A stretch of 64,000 nt of DNA from an uncultured Prevotellaceae bacterium (GTDB lineage Bacteria; Bacteroidota; Bacteroidia; Bacteroidales; Bacteroidaceae): NCBI GenBank assembly GCA_900316315.1, contig ONCK01000003.1, forward strand, positions 62,001-126,000, read 5' to 3'. Both the position numbers and the translations under genes were made by a program. Below, in pieces: positions 26,180 through 35,292 of this stretch. The stretch's first letter is position 1; every line of letters begins with the position of its first letter. The notes beneath the pieces are model-generated. The model saw only the letters and a list, made by a program, of their open reading frames with translations, was not told the origin of the DNA and ran no database searches.

Positions 26180-26986
26180 TCAGTCTTGCGGGACTTGTTC
26201 GTTTGTCTCTTTAGGCGGCAGATACTGTCCTTTGCCTACTGTCCATTTGCCGTAAGAAATGCTGTGAGTTGAACAATGGTGGTAGCAGGCCAAGCACATC
26301 GTACAATTGCCTCCCCAAAGAGGAATGCCATTGTCATCCTTATGAATATTTCCGAGCACACATGCGCGTACACAGGCATTACAGCTGATGCATTGGTCGC
26401 TTACCTTGAAGGGCTTGGGACTCATCATCCATTGATGGAAGCAAAAGCCCAAGACATAGGTCTTGAGCCAAGGGAGATGCCCCTCAGTGATATCCCATAT
26501 GCCTTCCCTGCGCTGGAGTATCAGTTTGGCTATCTCCTCCACACGTGACTGCCACAGACTCAGTTTTTTCTGTTCTACGACCTTGCTGTCCACGTCAAAG
26601 CCTGGCAGACATATATAGGTGTTAGGCATTATCACAGACCATGCAGACTTGAGTTGTCCTCCGATAGATGCAATCGCCTTGGCCATACGCCGGTCAAGCT
26701 TGCCCGTGTCATCGCCACAAGTTGTGACGAGGTAGACATAGCGGCTCTTGGTCAACTGAAGTGATGCCGGCTCAGTCCGCCAAATGGACATCATCTTGCG
26801 AACGACCTTGGGTAGGTCCCATCCGTAAGTAGGAAACACAAAACCCACAGGCTCCCCTTCTCCTATCTGGGGAATGCTCCCACTATTGCATACACGCGCG
26901 ATTGGCCACAGCCGGTCGTGCGTCAAACGGGCCAGACGATAGGCAACAAGTCGGCTGTTTCCTGTACCGGAAAACCAAAATATCAT
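26180..26986 (-). CDS. EFR1 family protein (flavodoxin-like plus 2[4Fe-4S] ferredoxin)
   Basis: The 268-residue protein starts with a flavodoxin-like FMN site (MIFWFSGTGNSRLVAYRLAR), continues with a flavodoxin core (VGFVFPTYGWDLP, YVYLVTTCGDDTG), and ends with two ferredoxin motifs, CISCNACVRAC and CTMCLACYHHC. This is the EFR1 layout, an electron carrier of anaerobes with unknown partner. It lies 62 bp after ispE on the same strand. Electron supply for iron-sulfur enzymes of the isoprenoid pathway is conceivable but not shown. Confidence 0.92.
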   Translation of the reverse strand: MIFWFSGTGNSRLVAYRLARLTHDRLWPIARVCNSGSIPQIGEGEPVGFVFPTYGWDLPKVVRKMMSIWRTEPASLQLTKSRYVYLVTTCGDDTGKLDRRMAKAIASIGGQLKSAWSVIMPNTYICLPGFDVDSKVVEQKKLSLWQSRVEEIAKLILQRREGIWDITEGHLPWLKTYVLGFCFHQWMMSPKPFKVSDQCISCNACVRACVLGNIHKDDNGIPLWGGNCTMCLACYHHCSTHSISYGKWTVGKGQYLPPKETNEQVPQD

Positions 26987-27048
26987 ATCAGCGTCTATTT
27001 TTATCGTTGCATATCACCTAAGAGGATACTTGCACTGCTGTTTCCATT

Positions 27049-27903
27049 TTAGCTGAAGGTCGGACGGAATAGATGATATCGACTTTGGAAAGTAAAGCAT
27101 CCATCAAAGACCACGTCTGGATCGGGTACCGAATTGTCAAAAAATCCATATACAGCACTTCCACTCCCCGTCATCGAGGCATAGATGGCGTGCAGGTCGT
27201 AAAGTGTCTGTCGGATGGCGGCTATCTTGGGATGGCCGGGCAGGACGCTCTTTTCAAAGTCATTGCTTATCAATCCTCGCCATTCCTCTATCGGGCGCCG
27301 GATGGCCTCATGCAGGTCTACAGGGGCCTTTGCCACAGGGACATGCGCATAAGCCTCCTTGGTACTCACATGATCCTCGGGCTTGACCAACAGTAGCCAT
27401 TTGCCCTCTAGCTGAGGTATGACTTCAGGCAGAGGTGAAAGCTCCTCGCCTACTCCAGTAGCAAAAGCCGGCACGTCATCTACAAAAAAGGGACAATCCG
27501 CTCCTATCTTGACAAGACGCTTCCGCATCTCTTCAGCGCTGAGTCCGAGACGAAACTCTTCATTGGCCAGCCTCATCATAAAAGCCGCATCGCTGCTACC
27601 ACCCCCCATACCAGCTCCCATCGGTATGCGCTTATAGAGATGAAGCGTACGGGGTGGCAAATGAAACTCGGCTTGCAAGTCTCTGTATACTTTCGCAACC
27701 AGATTATCCTCTGGTTGACCATTTATGGGAAGGCCTGCCGTCACCAGCTCATACTGGGTGTCATAAAAATGGAGCGGCTTTGTCTCGAGCACATCTTGCA
27801 GCGGTATGGGAAGCATGACCGTCTCAAGGGTGTGCATACCGTCAGCACGTACGCCTGTGACATACAGACCCAAATTAATTTTAGCGTTTGGCAAACAGAT
27901 CAT
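27049..27903 (-). CDS. ispE: 4-diphosphocytidyl-2-C-methyl-D-erythritol kinase IspE
   Basis: A 284-residue GHMP kinase of the MEP isoprenoid pathway. It shows the IspE N-terminus (PNAKINLGLYVTGVRADGMH), the ATP-binding loop PMGAGMGGGSSDAAFMM and the C-terminal MTGSGSAVYGFF. It follows a small lipoprotein gene by 15 bp and precedes the EFR1 gene, so it sits in a likely three-gene unit. Confidence 0.96.
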   Translation of the reverse strand: MICLPNAKINLGLYVTGVRADGMHTLETVMLPIPLQDVLETKPLHFYDTQYELVTAGLPINGQPEDNLVAKVYRDLQAEFHLPPRTLHLYKRIPMGAGMGGGSSDAAFMMRLANEEFRLGLSAEEMRKRLVKIGADCPFFVDDVPAFATGVGEELSPLPEVIPQLEGKWLLLVKPEDHVSTKEAYAHVPVAKAPVDLHEAIRRPIEEWRGLISNDFEKSVLPGHPKIAAIRQTLYDLHAIYASMTGSGSAVYGFFDNSVPDPDVVFDGCFTFQSRYHLFRPTFS

Positions 27904-27918
27904 TGTCGTGCTCCTCTC

Positions 27919-28335
27919 TTAATGTGTTTGTTTGCGGGCTTTATCATATTCTATCTTTTTCAGAAAAAAGCGCACTTTCTGTCTGATTTCATCTTGGTCA
28001 AACTCCAGAGAGTCGCGCTCTATCCGAGTCAAGTCGGGACGTTTCAACTTCCGGTTGAGACTGTCCAATTGCATTCTAGCCTCCCGTAGGTCAATGCTAT
28101 CGAGCAGGAGTATGCCCTCCTCGCGCTCGTTGAGCGCCATGGGATAAAGGCTCCTCAGCGTGTCTATCATCGCCTTTGCCTCCACGATGTGGTTTTGAGT
28201 CAGCAGAGACCGAGAGGTCTTAAGGCACATCTGGGCCCCCGCGAAATCCACCTTCTTCTCACTGCATGACAGCAAAAGGGACAACAAGAGCACAGATGCC
28301 AAGCACAATAACTGTCTTGAAAACTGTAACATCAA
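27919..28335 (-). CDS. Small lipoprotein with predicted coiled coil
   Basis: A 138-residue protein with a lipoprotein signal peptide (LASVLLLSLLLSC, cysteine at about 24). A charged helical body follows, rich in Leu, Arg, Glu and Asp (IDLREARMQLDSLNRKLKRP, IERDSLEFDQDEIRQKVRFF), consistent with a coiled coil. I do not know a named family, though similar short envelope lipoproteins are common in Bacteroidetes. It is likely co-transcribed with ispE (15 bp gap) and is divergent from the CCA-adding enzyme. Confidence 0.78.
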   Translation of the reverse strand: MMLQFSRQLLCLASVLLLSLLLSCSEKKVDFAGAQMCLKTSRSLLTQNHIVEAKAMIDTLRSLYPMALNEREEGILLLDSIDLREARMQLDSLNRKLKRPDLTRIERDSLEFDQDEIRQKVRFFLKKIEYDKARKQTH

Positions 28336-28389
28336 TCCTGATCTATTTTCTATCGGGTGTAAAATTACGGATAATTGGCGAGATTTGTG

Positions 28390-28397
28390 TAATTTTG
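28390..28397 (+). promoter_or_regulatory. Promoter -7 element of the CCA-adding enzyme gene
   Basis: TAATTTTG followed by GCA, 36 bp before the ATG at 28433. Its presence rules out an in-frame TTG at 28385 as start. Confidence 0.6.
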
Positions 28398-28432
28398 CAT
28401 TTGAAAAACCGCAAATCTATCTTGTACAACGC

Positions 28433-29887
28433 ATGGTTGAATTGACCCCATCTCAACTTCGTAACGCACTCAGTGACCCGATATTTGTTGTCCTCAGCAC
28501 GGCTGCCGATGCTCTACAGCTCCCATGTTATCTCATCGGAGGCTATGTACGGGATCTTTTCCTCAAGCGAGAGTCCACTGATATTGACGTTGTCGTCGTC
28601 GGCCACGGCATTGCGATGGCTAAGGAAGTCGCCAAGCGACTAGGCAGAGGGGCTCATATCAGCGTTTTCCAGCGTTTTGGCACAGCTCAGGTCAAATGGC
28701 ATGGACGCGAACTTGAGTTTGTAGGCGCACGCAGGGAGAGCTATTCACCCGATAGTCGTAAGCCTCATGTCGAAGATGGCACGCTACAGGATGACCTTGA
28801 GCGCAGGGATTTTACTATCAACACCCTAGCCATCAGTCTCAATCGTGAGACTTTCGGCAAACTCATCGATTTGTTTGGCGGCCTGCAGGACATGGAGGAC
28901 AAGATGCTCCGCACCCCTCTCGACCCGCTCATCACCTTCAGCGACGACCCCTTGCGGATGATGAGATGTATACGTTTTGCCACTCAGCTCAACTTTACCA
29001 TCGACGATGAGGCAGCCGACGCCATCCGCCAGGACCGTGAGCGTATCCGCATCATTAGCCAGGAGCGCATCACCACGGAGCTCAACAAAATCATGCTTAG
29101 TCCTACGCCGTCTATCGGCTTCTCCTACCTCGATGAGACAGGTTTGCTGCCCCTAATCCTCCCCGAGATTGCAGCCCTCCAAGGGCGCGAGACACGCGAG
29201 GGCAAAGGCCACAAGGACATCTTCCAACACACGCTGCAAGTACTGGACAATGTCAGCAAGAAGAGCACAAATCTCTGGCTTCGCTGGGCCGCTTTGCTCC
29301 ATGATGTCGGCAAGCCTCGCAGCAAAGGCTGGGACCCTGTACAAGGGTGGACGTTTCACAACCACAACTATCTCGGAGCCCGTATGGTCCCCGATATCTT
29401 CCGCCGGCTCAAGCTTCCCATGGGAGCCGAGATGAAGTACGTGCAAAAGATCGTTGATCTTCATATGCGCCCCATCAGCCTGAGCGATGACATCGTGACC
29501 GATAGCGCCGTGCGCCGCCTCCTCTATGATGCAGGCAAAGATCTCGAAGACCTGATGCTGCTCTGTGAGGCTGATATCACTAGCAAAAATGCAGCCCGAC
29601 GACGCCTTTACCAGCAAAATTTCGAACGGGTACGCCACAAGATGGCTGTCCTCGAGGACAACGATCGCATTCGCAATTTTCAGCCGCCAGTTGACGGCCT
29701 TGAGATCATGCAGACCTTTGGCCTCGGTCCGAGTCCCGTCATCGGCCAACTCAAGCAGTCCATCAAAGAGGCCATCCTCAATGGAAAAATACCCAATGAG
29801 CACGATGCCGCCCGCCAATTCATGCTTGACAGAGCCAAGGCCCTAGGGTTGAAGCCTGTTGAGACGGTCAAGGAGAAGAAGGCATAA
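28433..29887 (+). CDS. cca: CCA tRNA nucleotidyltransferase with HD domain
   Basis: A 484-residue enzyme that adds or repairs the 3' CCA of tRNA. The head has the class II nucleotidyltransferase motifs LIGGYVRDLFL and STDIDVVVVG with the metal-binding DxD, and the ERRDFTINTLA motif. The neck contains DPLRMMRCIRFATQL. The C-terminal half carries an HD domain (LRWAALLHDVGKPRSKG, FHNHNYLGARM), which suggests added phosphohydrolase activity as in E. coli Cca. The start at 28433 (MVELTPSQLRN) is chosen because the promoter element lies just before it. Confidence 0.94.
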   Translation: MVELTPSQLRNALSDPIFVVLSTAADALQLPCYLIGGYVRDLFLKRESTDIDVVVVGHGIAMAKEVAKRLGRGAHISVFQRFGTAQVKWHGRELEFVGARRESYSPDSRKPHVEDGTLQDDLERRDFTINTLAISLNRETFGKLIDLFGGLQDMEDKMLRTPLDPLITFSDDPLRMMRCIRFATQLNFTIDDEAADAIRQDRERIRIISQERITTELNKIMLSPTPSIGFSYLDETGLLPLILPEIAALQGRETREGKGHKDIFQHTLQVLDNVSKKSTNLWLRWAALLHDVGKPRSKGWDPVQGWTFHNHNYLGARMVPDIFRRLKLPMGAEMKYVQKIVDLHMRPISLSDDIVTDSAVRRLLYDAGKDLEDLMLLCEADITSKNAARRRLYQQNFERVRHKMAVLEDNDRIRNFQPPVDGLEIMQTFGLGPSPVIGQLKQSIKEAILNGKIPNEHDAARQFMLDRAKALGLKPVETVKEKKA

Positions 29888-30459
29888 ATTCAGTTACGCC
29901 TCCGCCAGAGGAAAGCCCCTATCTGCCACAGTCGGCGCAAGGACCATTTGTTTCCGTGCGCCCACCCTACCGCTCAAATACAATGATACGCTACGCTAAA
30001 AAGCGGGTGTAAGCCTCTCATCTCGCTACTCGGAGGAAGAAATGAATTTTTTTGTCACCTACGTCTCACATAGGAAACGGCAGCGCCTCATCATTGCAGA
30101 AGAAGCATCCGTCCAGGAAGGTGAAAAACAGACTGAGCGTCCCCATCCCAATGCCTCATAAAGCCTTAGTTTGGATGTCGGACATTTTCATTTTGTCCTT
30201 ACCGACAATTTTGTGTCATCCGGCTTTTGCCAGTCAAGCAGCATCGTAACAGTATGTCCTAAAAATCTTACATGATATCGGGCACCCTCCACATGTGACA
30301 ATCTGTTATGGATAATTCCCCAAAGCGTACACTCGTCTTCAGCTTTTATATAATACCTCAATTCCGCAAAGTAATGAAAATATTTTTTTGTACAAATTTC
30401 GGTGATAGATTATTTATTATTTAAAAATTGTCTCTTCCCCTGCATCTTGACTTTCAACA
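29888..30459. other. Intergenic, no recognised content
   Basis: About 570 bp between the convergent cca and symporter genes. A 65-codon open frame at 30052-30249 (plus) has no recognisable pattern or promoter and is not called. No clear terminator hairpin was seen. Confidence 0.4.
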
Positions 30460-31914
30460 CTACTTGGTTACCTTTTCTCCGCGTCGTATGAGCAGACAGA
30501 GACCGAGGAAGGTAAGGAGAGCATTCATGATAAGGAGCTCGTAGCTGAAATGATAACCGCCGAGCCACTGTACAGAGTGGGTATCGATGATGAAGCACAA
30601 GATGGGAGACAGGATGGCGACCACAGGAATGAAGGGGTCACGTACGCGGTTCTTCATGATGATGCCAAAGGCAAATAGGCCGAGGAGCGGGCCGTAAGTA
30701 TAACTAGCGAGCGTATAGACGGCGTCAATGACACTACGACTGCTGAGCTGGTGAAACACATAGATGAAGAGGCCCATCAAGACGGCCATCAGGATGTGTA
30801 CAAGTCTCCTTTTGCGGCCAGTAGCCTGTTCGTCATCTTGATTGGCTCGTAGGATATCAACCGTGAAGCTCGTAGTCAGTGCTGTCAGAGCAGATCCTGC
30901 GGCCCCCATACTAGCAGCTACCAGACCTATCAGGAAAAGTACGCCTACCACAAGCGGCAGATAGCCTCCTGTGGCTATGCGGGTAAAGAGCTGGTCTCCG
31001 GCGCACTGAAGCCCGACGTGGGCTGCAAAGAGATAGAGTAGGACGCCAAGCATGAGAAAGAGAGTGACGACGAGAAACTGCAGGATGCCGCTGACCATCA
31101 TATTCTTGGTACTCTCCCAAGAGTTGCGGCAACTGAGATTGCGTTGCATAAGGTCCTGATCAAGCCCGCTTGTCGCTATCATCGTAAAGACTCCGGCAAA
31201 AAACTGCTTAGGGAAAAACCGCTTATCATTGATATCGTCAACAAAGAAGACCTGGCTCATATCATTACTCCAGATGACGCTCCATAAGTCACCCACATGA
31301 TAGCCGAGACCTCGGGCAACGTAATAAATACAAAGTACTACGCTGGTAATCAGACAGATAGTTTTAAGCAAATCTGCCCAAATGATACTTTTGACTCCCC
31401 CGCGGAATGTGTAGATCCATACCGCTAGCATAGTGAATAGCACATTGAGCGCAAATGGAAGATGCAGAGGGTCAAAGATTAGGAGTTGCAGGGTAAGGCA
31501 GACGAGATATAGACGCACACCTGCTCCCAACATCTTGCTGACAAAGAAGAACCAGGCTCCCGTCTGATAGCTCCGCAGTCCGAAACGACTCTGCAAATAT
31601 TGATAGATGCTGACCAGATTGAGCTTGTAATAGATGGGCACAAGCACAAAAGCGATAATAAATTGACCTACCACAAATCCCATCACCATCTGAAGGTAAG
31701 AAAAAGAACTCTGCGCTACCATGCCTGGCACAGAGACGTATGTCACGCCGGACATCATGCTGCCGATTGTAGCCAGAGCGACAATAAACCAGTTGGACTG
31801 CCTTCCGCCAACAAAGAAACCGGCATTGTCTGCTCCGCGACCGGCGAGGTAGGAAATGGTAAAGAGGAGGGCCAAATAGGCCAATACGACGAGTATGGCA
31901 ATAAGAGGAGTCAT
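30460..31914 (-). CDS. Sodium:solute symporter (SSS family)
   Basis: A 484-residue inner-membrane transporter with about 13 hydrophobic segments. Family features include the N-terminal DNAGFFVGGRQSNWFIVALA with IGSMMSGVTYVSVPGM, and YKLNLVSIYQYLQSRFG. The substrate is not shown by sequence; relatives import sialic acid, sugars or amino acids. It lies 103 bp downstream of the NamZ exo-muramidase gene on the same strand. A role in taking up a peptidoglycan sugar such as MurNAc is possible (inference). Confidence 0.9.
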   Translation of the reverse strand: MTPLIAILVVLAYLALLFTISYLAGRGADNAGFFVGGRQSNWFIVALATIGSMMSGVTYVSVPGMVAQSSFSYLQMVMGFVVGQFIIAFVLVPIYYKLNLVSIYQYLQSRFGLRSYQTGAWFFFVSKMLGAGVRLYLVCLTLQLLIFDPLHLPFALNVLFTMLAVWIYTFRGGVKSIIWADLLKTICLITSVVLCIYYVARGLGYHVGDLWSVIWSNDMSQVFFVDDINDKRFFPKQFFAGVFTMIATSGLDQDLMQRNLSCRNSWESTKNMMVSGILQFLVVTLFLMLGVLLYLFAAHVGLQCAGDQLFTRIATGGYLPLVVGVLFLIGLVAASMGAAGSALTALTTSFTVDILRANQDDEQATGRKRRLVHILMAVLMGLFIYVFHQLSSRSVIDAVYTLASYTYGPLLGLFAFGIIMKNRVRDPFIPVVAILSPILCFIIDTHSVQWLGGYHFSYELLIMNALLTFLGLCLLIRRGEKVTK

Positions 31915-32017
31915 AGAGAAAGTAAATAGGGTTTACTTTGTTACTTAGATTTGAAAAAGCAGTGTTGTAAAGACAAAATCACAAGGAAGCCATTGATAAG
32001 CAACTCACAATCACTCG

Positions 32018-33199
32018 CTATTCCGGATAGAGCAGATAGGGACGCCGCAGATGCTTAAAGGCAATGACATCCTTGCGCCAGCAAGCTTTTATCTGACGGG
32101 CGCTATATCCTTGTTCAATCATATCGCGGACATAGCGCCGTCCGATTAGCAATTCCATAAAAGAACGGAAGAATTTGTCGCCAATTCCCACCGCCTTATA
32201 AGCGTCAATGAGATAGGAGAGGTCGATGCCCTTGCGCCATATCTTGCGGTCAGAGAGCTGGCGCAAATCTCTGCCATAGCATTTCTGGCCTAGCTGAGGT
32301 GGATTTTTGGCACCCACCACGCTCATGGGAGTAAAACTGAAAGGATATCCCTTCATATCCGGATGTCCATAGACTTGAAAAGGCATGTCCGTACCGCGGC
32401 CGACACTTACAGGCGTCGCCTCAAAATAGCAAAGCGAGGGATAGAGATAGACAGCCCTCATATTGGGCAGATTGGGGGACGGCTTGACAGGTAACACGTA
32501 TTTGTCATGATGCGAATAATTCCGGCATTTGACAACCTTTAATCGGCACTTCTTCCCATCTTTAAGCCAGCCTTCGCCATTGGCCATCAGGGCTAATTCT
32601 CCAAGAGTCATGCCGTGTACAACAGGAATGGGTAGTGCCCCTACCCCACTCTTGTACTTCATGTCCAAAATAGGGCCATCAACATAAAAGCCATTGGGAT
32701 TGGGGCGGTCAAGTACGACTACAGTACGTCCGACTTCTGCACAAGCGTTCATGAGCTTGATCATCGTGACATAGTAAGTATAATAACGCAATCCGACATC
32801 CTGTATATCAATCACAACATAGTCGTAAGGCCTTACGATATCAGCCAACGGAACTTTGGTGCCGCCATAAAGCGAGATAACCTTGATGCCTGTGGCCTTG
32901 TCTATACTATTTTCCACTCGCTCACCTGCATCAGCAATGCCTCTGAACCCGTGTTCCGGAGCAAGGATGGCGCCCACTTGGACGCTGCTGTCTACGAGAA
33001 GGTCAACAATGTGACGATTGCCAGCCAATCCAGTCGGATTGCTGAAAACTGCAACTTTTCCTCCTCTCAAGAGAGGCAAATATTCCTCTGTCTGCAAATC
33101 TCCTGTCTCAATGGTATGCCTCGTTTTGCCCGCCGCAGGTGGACTGAAAACAAACAACAAAGTGGAGAGTATAAAAATAGGTCTATTAAAAATCTTCAT
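32018..33199 (-). CDS. namZ: Exo-beta-N-acetylmuramidase NamZ-like protein (DUF1343)
   Basis: A 393-residue exported protein of the DUF1343 family, whose characterised members (NamZ) release terminal MurNAc from peptidoglycan fragments. Conserved stretches are VAVFSNPTGLAGNRHIVDLL, ILAPEHGFRGIADAGE, VVIDIQDVGLRYYTYYVTMI, VVLDRPNPNG and VSVGRGTDMPFQVYG. The start at 33199 gives a normal signal peptide (MKIFNRPIFILSTLLFVFSPP). A start at 33220 is also possible, but 33232 lies inside the promoter element. The symporter gene follows. Confidence 0.92.
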   Translation of the reverse strand: MKIFNRPIFILSTLLFVFSPPAAGKTRHTIETGDLQTEEYLPLLRGGKVAVFSNPTGLAGNRHIVDLLVDSSVQVGAILAPEHGFRGIADAGERVENSIDKATGIKVISLYGGTKVPLADIVRPYDYVVIDIQDVGLRYYTYYVTMIKLMNACAEVGRTVVVLDRPNPNGFYVDGPILDMKYKSGVGALPIPVVHGMTLGELALMANGEGWLKDGKKCRLKVVKCRNYSHHDKYVLPVKPSPNLPNMRAVYLYPSLCYFEATPVSVGRGTDMPFQVYGHPDMKGYPFSFTPMSVVGAKNPPQLGQKCYGRDLRQLSDRKIWRKGIDLSYLIDAYKAVGIGDKFFRSFMELLIGRRYVRDMIEQGYSARQIKACWRKDVIAFKHLRRPYLLYPE

Positions 33200-33229
33200 T
33201 ATGTTCTGATTGATGCTCATGCTAGACTG

Positions 33230-33237
33230 CAAAAGTA
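33230..33237 (-). promoter_or_regulatory. Promoter -7 element of namZ
   Basis: Minus strand TACTTTTG followed by GCAG, a strong TAnnTTTG match. The expected transcript starts near 33224, just before the two usable ATG codons. Confidence 0.6.
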
Positions 33238-33473
33238 GTAATTATAAGTTAAAATAAACTTCTGTTGACAGAATTAATCCATACATATCGGTCTTTACGA
33301 GCTCGCTTTCGCCCGCGAAATCCGTATTTCGCACAAAATTTACTATTACACGGTAGTCAAAAAGCTTTGCTTTTCGCTCGCTTATTCATACATTTAAATA
33401 AAATACTCTCGCTCGACAAAGTTCAGAAGAGAGAAAAAGTTTCTCCCTTCTTCCCTTTGTGCTCGCTAATTTG

Positions 33474-33481
33474 TAACTTTG
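33474..33481 (+). promoter_or_regulatory. Promoter -7 element of lysS
   Basis: TAACTTTG followed by GCATC, 29 bp before the lysS ATG. The frame is open upstream to 33265, but that extension would lie upstream of the transcription start and is rejected. Confidence 0.6.
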
Positions 33482-33510
33482 CATCCCGAAAGTCAATAGC
33501 ACATTTTTTT

Positions 33511-35241
33511 ATGAATATCCTAGACCTAAGCGAACAGGAAATCAACCGTCGCAACAACCTCGAGGAGATACGCAAGATGGGCATAAACCCATATCCCGCA
33601 GCAGAGTTCCCCACTAATACTTATTCTACCGACATTAAAGCGGACTTTAAGGATGGCGAAGAGACACAGCAAGTATGCATTGCGGGCCGTATGATGAGTA
33701 AGCGCATCATGGGCAAGGCAAGCTTTGTTGAGCTGCAGGATTCCAAGGGACGCATTCAAGTATATATCACCCGTGACGACATTTGCCCGGGCGACAATAA
33801 GAACATGTACAACGTTCTCTTTAAGCGGTTGTTGGATTTGGGCGACTTCATCGGTGTCAAGGGATTTGTATTCCGGACACAGACCGGTGAAATCACAGTA
33901 CACGCTCAGTCGCTGACTCTTCTCAGCAAGAGCCTGAAGCCCCTTCCAGTAGTCAAAGAGAAGGACGGTGTAAAATACGATGCCTTTGAAGATCCCGAAC
34001 TGCGATATCGTCAGCGCTATGTTGACCTTATCGTCAACCAAGGCGTCAAGGAGACTTTTCTACAGCGTGCCACAATAATCCGCACGATGCGCAAAGTGCT
34101 CGATGATGCTGGCTATACGGAAGTAGAGACTCCTATCCTACAGAATATACCCGGCGGCGCGTCTGCCCGTCCCTTTATCACCCACTTCAATGCCCTTAAT
34201 CAGGACATGTATATGCGCATTGCGACAGAGCTGTACTTGAAGCGACTGATTGTAGGCGGATTTGAAGGCGTTTACGAGATTGGTAAGAATTTCCGCAACG
34301 AGGGTATGGACCGCACCCACAATCCTGAATTTACATGCCTGGAGCTCTACGTGCAGTACAAGGACTACAATTGGATGATGAGCTTCACGGAGCATCTGCT
34401 CGAGACAATATGCGTCGCTGTCAATGGTAAGCCTGAACGCGAAATCGACGGACAGATGGTGAGCTTCAAGGCTCCCTACCGCCGCTTGCCCATACTTGAT
34501 GCCATCAAGGAAAAGACAGGATTTGACTGCAATGGCAAGACGGAAGAGGAAATCCGCGACTTCTGCAAAGCTAAGGGAATGGACGTCGACGAGACAATGG
34601 GCAAAGGAAAATTGATCGACGAGCTCTTTGGCGAATTTTGTGAAGGCACATTCATCCAGCCGACATTTATCATCGATTATCCCGTCGAGATGAGTCCGCT
34701 TACCAAGATGCATCGCTCCAAGGCGGGGCTGACAGAGAGATTTGAATTGATGGTCAACGGCAAAGAGCTGGCCAACGCATACTCTGAGCTTAACGACCCG
34801 ATAGATCAGGAACAGCGCTTCGTAGACCAGATGAAATTGGCCGACAAGGGAGACGACGAGGCTATGATTATCGATCACGACTTCCTGCGCGCCCTACAGT
34901 ACGGTATGCCTCCTACCAGTGGCATAGGCATCGGCATTGATCGTCTTGTCATGCTTATGACGGGTAAAACCTATATCCAGGAAGTTATCCTTTTTCCCCA
35001 AATGAAGCCTGAGCAGAAGATACCTCAGGACAGCGATGACAAGTTTGTCGATCTCGGCATCTCTCCCGAAATTATCCCCATACTGCGTAAGGCTGGATAC
35101 AATATCCTGACGACTCTCCAAGGACAAAACCCGCAGAAAGTACAACAACAAATTGGCGAAATAGTCAAGAAGTATAAGCTTCAGATCAACAAGCCCAGCG
35201 TTGATGAGGTCAAAACTTGGATTGACAAACTCGAAGCCTAA
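33511..35241 (+). CDS. lysS: Lysyl-tRNA synthetase, class II
   Basis: A 576-residue enzyme charging tRNA-Lys. It has an N-terminal OB-fold anticodon-binding domain (about 55-170: VCIAGRMMSKRIMGKASFVE, DFIGVKGFVFRTQTGE). The class II catalytic core follows, with motif 1 around VETPILQNIPGGASARPF, motif 2 (FRNEGMDRTHNPEFTCLE) and motif 3 (GIGIGIDRLVMLMTG). The C-terminal 70 residues beyond motif 3 are an extension often seen in Bacteroidetes LysS. It is followed 51 bp later by pgi. Confidence 0.98.
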   Translation: MNILDLSEQEINRRNNLEEIRKMGINPYPAAEFPTNTYSTDIKADFKDGEETQQVCIAGRMMSKRIMGKASFVELQDSKGRIQVYITRDDICPGDNKNMYNVLFKRLLDLGDFIGVKGFVFRTQTGEITVHAQSLTLLSKSLKPLPVVKEKDGVKYDAFEDPELRYRQRYVDLIVNQGVKETFLQRATIIRTMRKVLDDAGYTEVETPILQNIPGGASARPFITHFNALNQDMYMRIATELYLKRLIVGGFEGVYEIGKNFRNEGMDRTHNPEFTCLELYVQYKDYNWMMSFTEHLLETICVAVNGKPEREIDGQMVSFKAPYRRLPILDAIKEKTGFDCNGKTEEEIRDFCKAKGMDVDETMGKGKLIDELFGEFCEGTFIQPTFIIDYPVEMSPLTKMHRSKAGLTERFELMVNGKELANAYSELNDPIDQEQRFVDQMKLADKGDDEAMIIDHDFLRALQYGMPPTSGIGIGIDRLVMLMTGKTYIQEVILFPQMKPEQKIPQDSDDKFVDLGISPEIIPILRKAGYNILTTLQGQNPQKVQQQIGEIVKKYKLQINKPSVDEVKTWIDKLEA

Positions 35242-35292
35242 TGGGCACCAAAAGAGAAACAATAATTATAAAATAGCAAAATCTAAAGCATC

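Noticed and set aside
30052-30249. 65-codon plus-strand open frame between cca and the symporter.
   Set aside because: Composition is not protein-like and there is no promoter or recognisable start context.
33265-33510. In-frame N-terminal extension of LysS from an ATG at 33265.
   Set aside because: The promoter element at 33474-33481 lies inside it and the translated extension does not resemble LysS. The start at 33511 gives the normal length.
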